Origin: Collinsella sp.
GTDB taxonomy: Bacteria; Actinomycetota; Coriobacteriia; Coriobacteriales; Coriobacteriaceae
DNA length: 48,171 nt
Assembly: GCA_018382125.1 (NCBI GenBank)
Contig: JAGZQO010000012.1
Span: 1-48,171 of the forward strand
Direction of reading: 5' to 3'
Part shown: piece by piece, positions 14,650 through 23,054 of the stretch
How the letters are laid out: every line of letters begins with the position of its first letter
Position numbering within the stretch: the first letter of the stretch is position 1
Translations under genes and position numbers: made by a program
The notes under the pieces: model-generated
What the model was told of the DNA's origin: nothing
The model's input: the letters and a program-made list of their open reading frames with translations, nothing else
Databases searched by the model: none

Positions 14650-15906
14650 ATGGCTTCCACCAACTCCAACAAGGGTCGCGCCGTCGTGCTTTCCGCCGCG
14701 TGCGTCACCATGTTCTTCATCAGCTCCATCGCGCTGTATTCCGTCGTGAGCAAAAACCTGCTCGCCGTCTACCCCGAGTGGTCCAGCGCCCTTACCTGGG
14801 CCTTCCCGGTCTTCCAGACCATCATGGCCGTAACGGGCATCTTCGCCGGCCGCATCTCCGATAAGATCGGCCCCCGCAACGTCGTGATCGCCGCCGCCGT
14901 GTGCTACGGCGTGGGCTGGTTCATGTCCGGCACCGTCACCGAGCCGTGGCAGTTCTACCTGTGGTTCTCGCTCGTCGCCGCCGTCGGCAACGGCCTGGGC
15001 TACAACCCGGCGCTCACCACCGGTCAGAAGTGGTTCATCGACAAGAAGGGCCTCGCCTCCGGCATCACCCTGGCCGCTTCGACCGCCGGCCCCGCTGTGC
15101 TGTCCCCGGTGCTCGCCTCGCTGCTCATCCCGAGCCTTGGCATCTTTGGCGCCCTTAAGGCGCTCGGCATCATCTTCTTTGTGATGATCGCCGCCTCCGC
15201 CCTGTTCCTGAAGGCCCCCGAGGCCGGTTGGCTGCCCGAGGGCTTCGAGGCCCCCAAGGGCGGCGCCCACGCCGGCACCTTCGGCGACCTCACCCCGGGC
15301 GAGATGGTCAAGACCCCGCGCTTCTGGGTCCTCATCATCACCTTCGCCTTTGCCGCCACCGCCGGCACCCTGCTCGTCGGCAAGGTTGCCTCCATCGCCG
15401 CCGTCCAGCTCTTCGCCGACCCCACGAGCGCCGCTGCCGTCGCTCTCGGCGGTGTGGTCGTCTCCGTCAACACCTGCGCCAACCTGGTCGGCCGTCTGTC
15501 CTTTGGTCAGATCATCGACAAGCTCGGTGCCTACAAGTCGCTGCTCATCAGCCTTGTCGTCACCATCGTCGCGCTCGTCATCATGTCGATGAGCTTTACG
15601 CAGAGCATGTTCTTCGTGGCGCTCGCCCTGCTCGGCTTTAGCTTTGGCGCCCTGCTCGTCATCTACCCGCCGCTCACCGGTGGCGCCTTCGGTACCAGCA
15701 ACATCGGCGTCAACTACGGCATCATGTTCCTGGGCTACGCCGCTTCCACCTGGATCAGCCAGCCCATCACCGCCGTGCTGTATCACGCCGAGGCCGGCAG
15801 CGCCGCCTACCAGCAGTCCTTCTACGGCGCCATCGTGATCGCCGCCATCGCCGTCGTGCTCACCGTCTACATGATGGTCTCCGACAGCAAGAAGAAGTCC
15901 GCTTAG
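14650..15906 (+). CDS. MFS transporter, oxalate/formate antiporter (OFA) type
   Basis: A 418-residue membrane carrier with about 12 helices. The pattern of the first helices, FAGRISDKIGPRNV (the MFS motif A loop near residue 75), GNGLGYNPALTTGQKWF and DKKGLASGITLAASTAGPA near 115-145 is typical of the OFA family, which exchanges small carboxylates. The loop around residues 195-225 (GWLPEGFEAPKGG) is the expected central cytoplasmic region. A weak AAAGAG precedes the ATG. It lies between two dehydrogenases in the LysR-controlled cluster, so it probably imports their substrate or exports their product, most likely an organic acid. Confidence 0.85.
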   Translation: MASTNSNKGRAVVLSAACVTMFFISSIALYSVVSKNLLAVYPEWSSALTWAFPVFQTIMAVTGIFAGRISDKIGPRNVVIAAAVCYGVGWFMSGTVTEPWQFYLWFSLVAAVGNGLGYNPALTTGQKWFIDKKGLASGITLAASTAGPAVLSPVLASLLIPSLGIFGALKALGIIFFVMIAASALFLKAPEAGWLPEGFEAPKGGAHAGTFGDLTPGEMVKTPRFWVLIITFAFAATAGTLLVGKVASIAAVQLFADPTSAAAVALGGVVVSVNTCANLVGRLSFGQIIDKLGAYKSLLISLVVTIVALVIMSMSFTQSMFFVALALLGFSFGALLVIYPPLTGGAFGTSNIGVNYGIMFLGYAASTWISQPITAVLYHAEAGSAAYQQSFYGAIVIAAIAVVLTVYMMVSDSKKKSA

Positions 15907-15916
15907 TAATTGCCGA

Positions 15917-15945
15917 TGTGACAAAGGGACTGTCCCTTTGTCACA
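15917..15945. repeat. 29-bp odd palindrome, copy 4 (perfect), inside an operon
   Basis: TGTGACAAAGGGAC, central T, exact inverse. It sits in the 69-base gap between the MFS and Gfo/Idh/MocA genes, 11 bases after the MFS stop, and would form a stable hairpin in the operon mRNA. Confidence 0.9.
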
Positions 15946-15975
15946 TTCCACCGCCACCACTGTTAAGGAGTCGAA

Positions 15976-17016
15976 ATGTCTGAGCTCAACCCCGTCCGCA
16001 TTGCCGTCATCGGCGCCGGCGCCATGGGCCGCAACCACATCCGCTTTGTCACCGAGGAGCCCGAGGCCGAGCTCGTCGCCATCGCCGACGCCTTTGAGGG
16101 CGCCCGCGCCACGGCCGAGGCCGCCGGCGTGCCGTTCTTTACCGATCCCGCCCAGATGATGGACGAGGTCAAGCCCGAGGCCGTCATCATCGCCACGCCC
16201 AACGACCTGCACCTGGGCGTTGCCCGCGAGGCCGTCAAGCGCAACATCGTGCCGCTGGTCGAAAAGCCGATCTCCAACGACCTCGAGGATGCCCAGGCCT
16301 TCGCCGCCGAGGCCGAGACCGCCGGCGTGCCCGTGCTCGTGGGTCAGCACCGTCGCCACAACCCCTTCGTCAACAAGGCCAAGGAGATCATCGAGTCCGG
16401 CGAGCTAGGCAAGCTCACCGTGTCGAGCTTCCACTACATGATCTATAAGAATGACGAGTACTTCGATGTCGAGTGGCGCCGCAAGAAGGGTGCCGGCCCG
16501 ATCCTGGTCAACCTGGTGCACGACGTCGACCTGCTCCGCTACCTGCTGGGCGAGCCCGTCGCCGTCCAGGGCATGCAGTCCAGCGCAGCCCGCGGTTTTG
16601 AGACCGAGGACTCCGCCGTAGTCAACGTCCGCTTTGCCGATGGCGCGCTTGCGAGCATGACCATCTCCGACGCCACCGCCAGCCCATGGAACTGGGAAGC
16701 CACCGCTCGCGAGGACCCGCAGTACCGCCCCTTCGACGCCGACGCCTACTTTATCGGCGGCACCAAGGGCGCCCTGTCGCTGCCCCGCCTGCACCAGTTC
16801 TCCTACGACGGCGCCTCCAACTGGCACAAGCCGCTGCAGATGGAGATCCCGGCCGTGGATCCGGCACTGCCGCACAAGATGCAGCTCAAGCACTTTGTGA
16901 AGGTCGTCCGCCGCGAGGTCGAACCCGTCGTGACCCCCGCCGACAACGTCAAGACGCTCACGCTTCTCAACGCCGTCAAGGAGGCCGCCGAGACCGGCAA
17001 CCTCGTCGAGCTGTAA
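15976..17016 (+). CDS. Gfo/Idh/MocA-family oxidoreductase
   Basis: A 346-residue NAD(P)-dependent dehydrogenase. The Rossmann motif GAGAMGRNH (13-21), the ATPNDLH segment (about 74-80) and the family's EKP motif (PLVEKPIS, about 93-100, with the catalytic Lys97) are present, followed by LVGQHRRHNP and HDVDLLRYLLG. This family acts on sugars, inositols and related compounds, often oxidising a hydroxyl group. The start has AAGGAG eight bases before it. It closes the LysR-SDR-MFS cluster and is followed by a terminator. With the SDR it could perform two successive oxidations of one imported substrate (inference). Confidence 0.9.
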   Translation: MSELNPVRIAVIGAGAMGRNHIRFVTEEPEAELVAIADAFEGARATAEAAGVPFFTDPAQMMDEVKPEAVIIATPNDLHLGVAREAVKRNIVPLVEKPISNDLEDAQAFAAEAETAGVPVLVGQHRRHNPFVNKAKEIIESGELGKLTVSSFHYMIYKNDEYFDVEWRRKKGAGPILVNLVHDVDLLRYLLGEPVAVQGMQSSAARGFETEDSAVVNVRFADGALASMTISDATASPWNWEATAREDPQYRPFDADAYFIGGTKGALSLPRLHQFSYDGASNWHKPLQMEIPAVDPALPHKMQLKHFVKVVRREVEPVVTPADNVKTLTLLNAVKEAAETGNLVEL

Positions 17017-17085
17017 AGCCCGGGCGGGCCGCGGCAAACCCTACGCCGAGCCCCTCGACCCGCCGCAAATAAGCCCCTCTTCTTC

Positions 17086-17120
17086 GCCCCGCGAGCAGCC
17101 TCCTGCCCGCGGGGCTTTTT
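17086..17120 (+). terminator. Rho-independent terminator of the SDR-MFS-Gfo operon
   Basis: GCCCCGCG (17086-17093) pairs with CGCGGGGC (17108-17115), then TTTTT. Confidence 0.85.
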
Positions 17121-17137
17121 GCTACCTACACATGACA

Positions 17138-17166
17138 TGTGACAAAGGGACTGTCCCTTTGTCACA
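17138..17166. repeat. 29-bp odd palindrome, copy 5 (perfect)
   Basis: TGTGACAAAGGGAC, central T, exact inverse arm, 61 bases upstream of the tex start codon and therefore close to or within its promoter. Confidence 0.9.
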
Positions 17167-17226
17167 TCGCGGGTGGTATCCTTGGTAGCCCTGTGCTGCA
17201 AACGCACCTTAAACGCAAGGAGTCCC

Positions 17227-19374
17227 ATGGATCTTATCGCCCAGCTCGCCCGCGAGCTCAACCTTAAGACTGCCAACGTCGAGGCGGCCGTCAAGCTCAT
17301 CGACGAGGGCAACACCATCCCCTTCATCTCGCGCTACCGCAAGGAAGCCACGGGCGGCATGGACGACGTCGCCCTGCGCGCGCTCGACGAGCGTCTGTCC
17401 TACCTGCGTAACCTTGAGCAGCGCAAGGAAGACGTCATCCTGCTCATCGACGCCCAGGGCAAGCTCACGCCCGAGCTCGAGCAGCAAATTCGCGAGGCCA
17501 CGCAGCTCCAGCGCGTCGAGGACCTCTACAAGCCCTACCGCAAAAAGCGCATGACCCGCGCGCAGAAGGCTCGCGAGGCCGGCCTGGAGCCGCTCGCCAA
17601 TATGATCATCATGCAGGCCTCGGCCAAGGGCAGCGCACTCGACGCGGCCGCGGCCTACGTCAACGAGGACGCCGGCTTCGACACCGCCGAGAAGGCACTC
17701 GCCGGCGCTGCCGACATCGTGGCCGAGACGGTAGCCGAAGACCCCGAGAACGTCGCCGACCTGCGCGCCTTTACACAAAACACCGCCGACATCGTCGTCG
17801 AGGCCACCGATCCCGCCGAGAAGACTCCCTACGAGCCTTACTACAGCTATGACGAGCCGCTGCGCCGCATCCCCAACCACCGCGTGTTGGCCATCGATCG
17901 CGGCGAACGCGAGGGCAAGCTCCGCGTGCGCGTGAACGTCGACGGTGCTGCCGCCACGGCGCGCCTCGGCAGCCGCTGGCCCCGCCGCCAGGGCGTCTTT
18001 GCGCCCGTCTTTGACGCCGCCATCGCCGACGGTTACAAACGCCTCATGGCTCCCTCACTGGAGCGCGAGGCCCGCGCCAAGCTCACCGTCCGCGCCCAGA
18101 CCGAGGCCATCAACGTCTTTGCCAAGAATCTCGAGGGCCTGCTCTCGGCGCGCCCCGTCCGCGGCGCCCGTGTGCTCGCGCTCGACCCGGGCTACCGCAC
18201 CGGCTGCAAGGTCGCCGTTATGGACGAGACCGGCAAGCTGCTCGACCACGGCGTGGTCTACCCCACCAAGCCGCGCCACGACGTCGCCGGCACCAAGCGC
18301 GAGCTCGCCCGCCTCGTCAAGAAGGACGGCGTCAACACCATCGTCATCGGCAACGGCACTGCCAGCCGCGAGACCGAAGAAGTTGTCTCGGAGTTCATCA
18401 CCGAGCAGGCGCCCGGGCTGCGCTACACCATCGTCAACGAGGCCGGCGCATCGGTGTACTCCGCCTCCGAGCTCGCCAGCCAGGAATACCCCGATCTGGA
18501 TGTCACCGTACGCGGTGCCATGAGCCTGGGTCGTCGCCTGCAGGACCCGCTGGCAGAGCTCGTCAAGATTCCGCCCCAGTCCATCGGCGTGGGCCAATAC
18601 CAGCACGACCTTGACCAGACCGAACTCTCGCGCACCCTGGGCCACGTGGTGGAGGACGTCGTCAACCGCGTGGGCGTCGACGTCAACACCGCAAGCGCGA
18701 GCCTGCTGGGATACGTATCGGGCATCACGCCGAGCGTAGCCAAGAACATCGTGGCCTACCGCGAGGAAAACGGCGCCTTCACCGATCGCCGCCAGCTCAA
18801 GAAGGTACCCAAGCTGGGACCCAAGGCATACCTCAACGCCGCGGGTTTCCTGCGCATCAGCGGCGGCAAGAACCCGCTCGACGCCACGAGCGTCCACCCC
18901 GAGAGCTACGAGGTGGCAACGGCCGTCCTGGAGCGCGCAGGCGTGGCAGCCAGCGAACTCAGTCGCGGCGGCGTGCCCGACATCGAGCGCCGCCTGGGCA
19001 GCATCTCGGCGCTGGCAAGCGACCTGGACTGTGGCACCCTCACGCTCATCGACATCGTCAACGAGCTCAAGAAGCCCGGCCGCGACCCGCGCGACGATGC
19101 GCCCGAGGTGGTCTTTAGCCGCTCAGCACTTTCCATCGACGACCTGGAGCCCGGCATGGAGCTCAAGGGCACAGTGCGCAACGTCGTCGACTTTGGCGCC
19201 TTCGTCGACGTGGGCGTGCACCAGGACGGCCTCGTGCACATCTCCAAGCTGGCCAACCGCTTCGTCAAGCATCCGAGCGACGTGGTGCGCGTCGGCGATA
19301 CGGTCAAGGTGTGGGTCGAAAAGGTCGATCGCGACCGCAAGAAGATCTCGCTCACCATGGTGCAGGGGAAGTAA
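17227..19374 (+). CDS. tex: Tex-family transcription accessory / RNA-binding protein
   Basis: A 715-residue cytoplasmic nucleic-acid-binding protein with the full Tex layout. The N-terminal helical domain (NTIPFISRYRKEATGG near residue 28, VEDLYKPYRKKRMTRAQKAREAGLEPLA near 98) is followed by a YqgF/RuvC-like domain (VLALDPGYRTGCKVAV near 318), helix-hairpin-helix repeats (VNTASASLLGYVSGIT, then FTDRRQLKKVPKLGPKA, about 485-540) and a C-terminal S1 domain (LKGTVRNVVDFGAFVDVGVHQDGLVH, about 640-665). Tex proteins are thought to act in transcription and RNA surveillance. Length is close to the family norm. The ATG at 17227 has AAGGAG five bases upstream. It is a single gene. Confidence 0.95.
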   Translation: MDLIAQLARELNLKTANVEAAVKLIDEGNTIPFISRYRKEATGGMDDVALRALDERLSYLRNLEQRKEDVILLIDAQGKLTPELEQQIREATQLQRVEDLYKPYRKKRMTRAQKAREAGLEPLANMIIMQASAKGSALDAAAAYVNEDAGFDTAEKALAGAADIVAETVAEDPENVADLRAFTQNTADIVVEATDPAEKTPYEPYYSYDEPLRRIPNHRVLAIDRGEREGKLRVRVNVDGAAATARLGSRWPRRQGVFAPVFDAAIADGYKRLMAPSLEREARAKLTVRAQTEAINVFAKNLEGLLSARPVRGARVLALDPGYRTGCKVAVMDETGKLLDHGVVYPTKPRHDVAGTKRELARLVKKDGVNTIVIGNGTASRETEEVVSEFITEQAPGLRYTIVNEAGASVYSASELASQEYPDLDVTVRGAMSLGRRLQDPLAELVKIPPQSIGVGQYQHDLDQTELSRTLGHVVEDVVNRVGVDVNTASASLLGYVSGITPSVAKNIVAYREENGAFTDRRQLKKVPKLGPKAYLNAAGFLRISGGKNPLDATSVHPESYEVATAVLERAGVAASELSRGGVPDIERRLGSISALASDLDCGTLTLIDIVNELKKPGRDPRDDAPEVVFSRSALSIDDLEPGMELKGTVRNVVDFGAFVDVGVHQDGLVHISKLANRFVKHPSDVVRVGDTVKVWVEKVDRDRKKISLTMVQGK

Positions 19375-19384
19375 ACCGCCAAAG

Positions 19385-19597
19385 CAAGGGTACCCCCTGC
19401 AGCGACGTGCAAAATCGCGAGTATTCTGCAATTTCCGCCGCTCCGAACGCCCCTCAGAGGCAATAAAGTCAAAAACGGCCCCCGTTTTAGCGTCGTCAGA
19501 GCCAAAACGGGGGCCGTTCCATGCTTCGGTTAACTGATAAAGACCTTTACCTTGCTGAATACTCTCAATTTTGCACGGCGCAGGCGGGGGTACCTTT
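19385..19597. repeat. Nested inverted repeats between tex and the aldolase gene
   Basis: An outer imperfect inverted repeat of about 46 bases (19385-19431 with 19552-19597, sharing GGTACCCCC, CGTGCAAAAT and GAGTATTC) surrounds an inner perfect 15-bp stem (19474-19488 with 19504-19518). No gene covers it. The outer arms resemble a miniature mobile element; the inner stem acts as a terminator. Confidence 0.65.
19469..19518 (-). terminator. Terminator of the first aldolase transcript (minus strand)
   Basis: A perfect 15-bp stem (19474-19488 with 19504-19518). On the minus strand it is followed by TTTTTGAC, so it ends leftward transcription from the aldolase gene. It may also stop tex read-through. 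Confidence 0.7.
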
Positions 19598-19601
19598 GTC
19601 C

Positions 19602-19780
19602 ACGGCAGGATATGGAAGCCAAGCGCCAACTTGCTGGCAAGCTTGTGTCGGCAGCCCCGGCCTTTCCTTTGCCTAGCGCGACCCTCGCGGAGCGCATGAG
19701 CGATAGGGAAAGGAAAGGCCGGGCGAACAACTCGCAGCGCAGCCAGTGTTCGCGTTACGGCAGGATATGGAAGCCGAGCG
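19602..19780. repeat. 24-bp direct repeat duplicating the aldolase 3' end, with a hairpin between
   Basis: ACGGCAGGATATGGAAGCC plus five bases (19602-19625) recurs at 19757-19780 with one mismatch; the second copy is the real 3' end of the aldolase gene (codons for LGFHILP). Between them a 15-bp perfect stem, CCCGGCCTTTCCTTT (19656-19670) with its inverse (19709-19723), forms a hairpin. This looks like a duplication or insertion scar just after the gene. Confidence 0.65.
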
Positions 19781-20459
19781 AGGCGATATCCTTGGCAAAG
19801 CCGCGGACGGTGTCGAGCGAGACCTCGTACGGATCACGGCCGATGTTCTTGCGCTTGGCCAGGATGCTGTTGGGCACCGTGATGATTTGGCAACCGCATC
19901 CTTCCGCCTGGTAAATATTGATAAGCTCACGCGTGGACGCCCACAGGACCTCGCAGTTGGGCTTGGCGGCGGCCTTCTTGACCGACTCCGTCATAAACGG
20001 AATGGGATCGACGCCGGTATCGGCGATGCGGCCGGCAAAGAGCGAGATGATGGACGGCGTCTCGGCGTCAACGGCCTCGACCATCTCATCGACCTGCTCG
20101 GGCGTAAAGATGGTGGTGACGTTGACCTTGATGCCGTCAGCCGAAAGCTTGCGGACCAGCTCGGCGGTGGACTCGCCCTTGGTGGTCACGCATGGAATCT
20201 TGACGTAGACGTTCTCGGCCCAGGTAGCGATCTCGCGAGCCTCGACCTCCATGGTCTCGACGTCGTCGGCAAAGACCTCAAACGAGACGGACACATCGGT
20301 GATGTGGGTCAAGACCTCCTTGGCAAACGCGCGGTAATCCGTCACGCCGCCCTTCTTCATAAGGGACGGGTTGGTCGTGAAGCCCTGAACGTTGCCGTTC
20401 TCGTACATGTCGAGCATGCCCTCGAGGTTTGCACCGTCAGCGAACACCTTGATTGCCAT
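19755..20459 (-). CDS. fsa: Transaldolase-like fructose-6-phosphate aldolase, copy 1
   Basis: A 234-residue (beta/alpha)8 class I aldolase of the small transaldolase/FSA family. The start FADGANLEGM, the GFTTNPSLM loop (about 26-34), the Schiff-base Lys87 in VYVKIP, NVTTIFTPEQV, SLFAGRIADTGVD and VLWASTRE are all family landmarks. It would split or form a C6 ketose phosphate. The ATG at 20459 follows AAAGGAA. It lies downstream of the PTS operon but has its own long leader (20460-20692). It is about 80 percent identical to the copy at 23055, so the pair arose by duplication. The exact substrate is unknown; the link to an ascorbate-type PTS suggests processing of the imported sugar phosphate. 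Confidence 0.9.
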   Translation of the reverse strand: MAIKVFADGANLEGMLDMYENGNVQGFTTNPSLMKKGGVTDYRAFAKEVLTHITDVSVSFEVFADDVETMEVEAREIATWAENVYVKIPCVTTKGESTAELVRKLSADGIKVNVTTIFTPEQVDEMVEAVDAETPSIISLFAGRIADTGVDPIPFMTESVKKAAAKPNCEVLWASTRELINIYQAEGCGCQIITVPNSILAKRKNIGRDPYEVSLDTVRGFAKDIASLGFHILP

Positions 20460-20497
20460 CTGCCTGATTCCTTTCGTTTGCAAAGGGCTGTTGAGCT

Positions 20498-20576
20498 GGT
20501 AAACACTTTACCTACGTTTATCAAGGCGTGAACTGCGGATTTTTACCTTGTCGGTGAACGGTTTTACGGTTTTACC
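20498..20576 (-). promoter_or_regulatory. Leader of the first aldolase gene with GGTAAA/TTTACC sites
   Basis: GGTAAACACTTTACC (20498-20512) is a near-perfect palindrome 38 bases upstream of the start. A second element, GGTTTTAC (20560-20567 and again at 20569-20576), follows. Both could be operators for a sugar-responsive repressor (inference). The rest of 20460-20692 shows no gene. Confidence 0.4.
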
Positions 20577-20687
20577 ATTTTTATATCGACACCCCAGCAG
20601 CAAAACGTTTTTGCCATTCATTGCGTTTGATTCCGCTCACGGCGCAGAGACGATGCTTCGTCAATACGTTTTCACAACCACTTCAAA

Positions 20688-20726
20688 ACAAAAAGCGGTG
20701 ACGCCTCATTTGAGACGTCACCGCTT
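20688..20726 (-). terminator. Terminator of the PTS operon (minus strand)
   Basis: AAGCGGTGACG (20693-20703) pairs with CGTCACCGCTT (20716-20726), with CTCA/TGAG inside. On the minus strand it is followed by TTTTTGTTTT. It separates the IIC gene from the first aldolase gene. Confidence 0.88.
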
Positions 20727-20783
20727 CCGTGTAGGAGCCGGTTATCGGAGCTCCGCCCGATTAGGGCTTAAAGTGTGCCTGGA

Positions 20784-22175
20784 TTACTCTTCCTCAACGT
20801 GGTTGATCACAGCGCCCTTGGTGTGGATGAAGTTGGGGACAAAGGCGACGATCAGAAGGACAGCGAGAATCGCGTAGACACCGGTGGTACCGAAGGCCTC
20901 GGCAGCGCGGCCGAGCGTAATACCAATAACGGAGAAGTCGAAGTCGCCGAACGTAGTGTTCTTGAAGCCGAAGACGTCAAGAACAGGCAGGAGCAGAGCA
21001 GGGGCAAAGGTGATGAGCAGGCCGTTGACGAAAGCGCCAAGAGCTGCACCCTTGCGGCCACCGGTAGCATTGCCGTAGATGCCGGCGGTAGCACCGCAGA
21101 AGAAGTGAGGAACCATGCCCGGGATGATGAAGATACCGAGGGTAGCGCCCACGATGAACATACCGACCACGCCACCGATAAAGGAAGCGACAAAGCCGAG
21201 AATGACGGCGGTGGGAGCGTAGGGGAAGAAGACGGCGCAGTCGACGGCGGGGATGGCACCGGGGATCAGCTTGTTGGAGATGCCCTGGAAGGCCGGGACC
21301 AGGTCGGCGAGAATCATGCGGACGCCGTTGTAGACGATGGTGACGCCGACGGCGAAGGACAGAGCACAGGTCAGGGCGTAAACAATCACGTTGTCGCCGC
21401 CAGCAGTCTCAGTAACAACCGCAGGATCTGCGATGTAAGCGGCAAAAGCAGTCACCAGGTAGAAGAAGGCCATGGTAAGAGCCGTGGAGATGGTGGTGTC
21501 GCGCAGGAAGGCATACTTCTCGGGAACCTCGATCTTCTCTGTGCTGTTCTCCTCGGCGTCCTTAGCAAACAGCGTACCGACTGCAGCGGAGATATAGTAG
21601 GCAAGCGAGCCGAAGTGACCCATGGCGATCTCGTCGCCATCGGTAACCTTCTCGGTGAAACGCTGGCCGACGGCGGGAAGCATGGCGCTCACGAGGCCCA
21701 GGAACATACCGCCCACAATGATAAGCTGGACATCCTCGAAGCCAGATGCCTGCAGAACAGCAGACAGCAGGCAAGCCATGAACATGCTGTGATGGCCCGT
21801 CAGGAAGATGTACTTAAACTTGGTAAAGCGAGCAATGATAATGTTCACGACGTAGCCGAGAATCAGGATCATCATGGTCTGAACGCCGAGGACGCTCTGG
21901 GCCATCGAAACGACGACCTCGTTGTTGGGCACGACGCCGGTGATGTGGAAACCGGTCTCGATGAAGGTACCCAGCGGAGCAAGGTTCTCCTGAACAACAG
22001 CGGCGCCGGCAGACAGCATGATGTAGCCAAGGATCGGCTTCAGGGTGCCCGTCATCACCTTGTGGGCGGGACGCTTAAGCGCGACAAGGCCGACAAAAGC
22101 GAACAGGCCCATAATCCATGCTGGCTTGGTCAGAATCGATTGGATAAACTCAAGTATGGGAAGGATGACTTGCAT
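20784..22175 (-). CDS. PTS IIC component, ascorbate (UlaA/SgaT) family
   Basis: A 463-residue membrane permease with about 10-11 helices. The start ILEFIQSILTKPAWIMGLFAFVGLVALKRP, then GTLKPILGYIMLSAGAAVV, FLTGHHSMFMACLLSAVLQ and GMVPHFFCGATAGIYGNATGGRKGA are typical of UlaA-type IIC proteins, which carry L-ascorbate or related sugars during phosphorylation. A helical loop near residues 205-220 (DAEENSTEKIEVPEK) faces the cytoplasm. The ATG at 22175 follows AAAGGAAG. The operon order is aldolase, IIA, IIB, IIC. It could carry another sugar, since no ascorbate degradation genes (UlaD/E/F/G) are present. Confidence 0.88.
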   Translation of the reverse strand: MQVILPILEFIQSILTKPAWIMGLFAFVGLVALKRPAHKVMTGTLKPILGYIMLSAGAAVVQENLAPLGTFIETGFHITGVVPNNEVVVSMAQSVLGVQTMMILILGYVVNIIIARFTKFKYIFLTGHHSMFMACLLSAVLQASGFEDVQLIIVGGMFLGLVSAMLPAVGQRFTEKVTDGDEIAMGHFGSLAYYISAAVGTLFAKDAEENSTEKIEVPEKYAFLRDTTISTALTMAFFYLVTAFAAYIADPAVVTETAGGDNVIVYALTCALSFAVGVTIVYNGVRMILADLVPAFQGISNKLIPGAIPAVDCAVFFPYAPTAVILGFVASFIGGVVGMFIVGATLGIFIIPGMVPHFFCGATAGIYGNATGGRKGAALGAFVNGLLITFAPALLLPVLDVFGFKNTTFGDFDFSVIGITLGRAAEAFGTTGVYAILAVLLIVAFVPNFIHTKGAVINHVEEE

Positions 22176-22246
22176 CTGGGCTTCCTTTCTTTTTAACGTG
22201 GGCGCGTTTCCCTCTTCCACAGGGAACCGCCCTTTTTTGTGCCGCT

Positions 22247-22522
22247 TTAGGCGTTAGCGGCGGCCGCCTTGATTGCCTCGAGGGCGTCTTCGCGGATCTT
22301 CTTCTTGTTCACATAGCTGCGAACGATCACGACGTTACCGTGAAGCTCGGGAGCGAGCTCCTTAACGGTGATGAACAGATCCGGATTTGCGGAAGAAGCA
22401 CCGTTCAGGTCCATAGACTCAACGTCGGCCTTGATGCCCTCCTCCTCGCAAAGCTCCTCGACTTTGCCAGCGAGCATCAGGCTGGACCCGATGCCGTTTC
22501 CGCATACGGTGATGATATGCAT
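22247..22522 (-). CDS. PTS IIB component, ascorbate (UlaB/SgaB) family
   Basis: A 91-residue cytoplasmic phosphocarrier. The phosphorylated Cys7 lies in the N-terminal loop VCGNGIGSSLM, typical of lactose/ascorbate-type IIB domains, and the rest follows the small alpha/beta fold. It receives phosphate from the IIA protein encoded upstream and passes it to the sugar on IIC. The ribosome site is GAGAGGAAGG. Its spacing to both neighbours (70-80 bases) fits one operon. Confidence 0.9.
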   Translation of the reverse strand: MHIITVCGNGIGSSLMLAGKVEELCEEEGIKADVESMDLNGASSANPDLFITVKELAPELHGNVVIVRSYVNKKKIREDALEAIKAAAANA

Positions 22523-22598
22523 GGCAACCTTCCTCTCCTACACGTGACGGTTTTCCCGTCTATCCAAAAGCGGCGACGCATCGCCGTGCCATTAAGGC

Positions 22599-23045
22599 CT
22601 AAAAGAATGAACGCATGGTCTCCAGAACTTGCTCGGGCGTATCGCACGCGCTGAGCTTGGCAACGCAGTCCTCGTCCTCGAACATCTGCGAAAGCTCCGC
22701 CAAGCAGCCAAGATGGGCCTTGGGGTCGGGCGCGCAGATGCCCACGAGCACGTGAACCGGATCGAAATCCTCATGTCCAAACGCAACCGCAGGATCAAGC
22801 GTGACGATGCAGATTCCCGCTTCGCTCACGTTGCCATCGGCCTGGGCATGGGGCATGGCGATGCCCTCTTCCAGAACCATATAGGGACCGAATTTGTGAA
22901 CCGATGAAATCATGGCGTCGACATAGCTCTGGTCGCATTTGCCGGCGTCTACGAGCAATTTGCCGCACGCCTTGATCGCTTCCTCCCAATCGGAGGCCTC
23001 GACATGGCAGGCAACAAGCTCGGGCTTAAGAAGATCGGTCAGCAT
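22599..23045 (-). CDS. PTS IIA component, fructose/mannitol-ascorbate (UlaC) type
   Basis: A 148-residue cytoplasmic phosphocarrier of the PTS_EIIA_2 family. The phosphorylated His66 is in GIAMPHAQAD, preceded by GPYMVLEE; later LDPAVAFG, VHVLVGICAPD and HLGCLAELSQMF match the family. It takes phosphate from HPr and gives it to the IIB protein. It starts nine bases after the stop of the second aldolase gene, so the two are in one transcript. Confidence 0.9.
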   Translation of the reverse strand: MLTDLLKPELVACHVEASDWEEAIKACGKLLVDAGKCDQSYVDAMISSVHKFGPYMVLEEGIAMPHAQADGNVSEAGICIVTLDPAVAFGHEDFDPVHVLVGICAPDPKAHLGCLAELSQMFEDEDCVAKLSACDTPEQVLETMRSFF

Positions 23046-23054
23046 GCTCGCCCC

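Noticed and set aside
14134..16359. A 741-codon minus-strand frame across the SDR, MFS and dehydrogenase genes
   Set aside because: It spans three recognised genes and an intergenic palindrome and has antisense-type composition.
20775..22196. A 473-codon plus-strand frame opposite the PTS IIC gene
   Set aside because: Antisense composition (Asp/Gly/His-rich) opposite a clearly recognised membrane permease.
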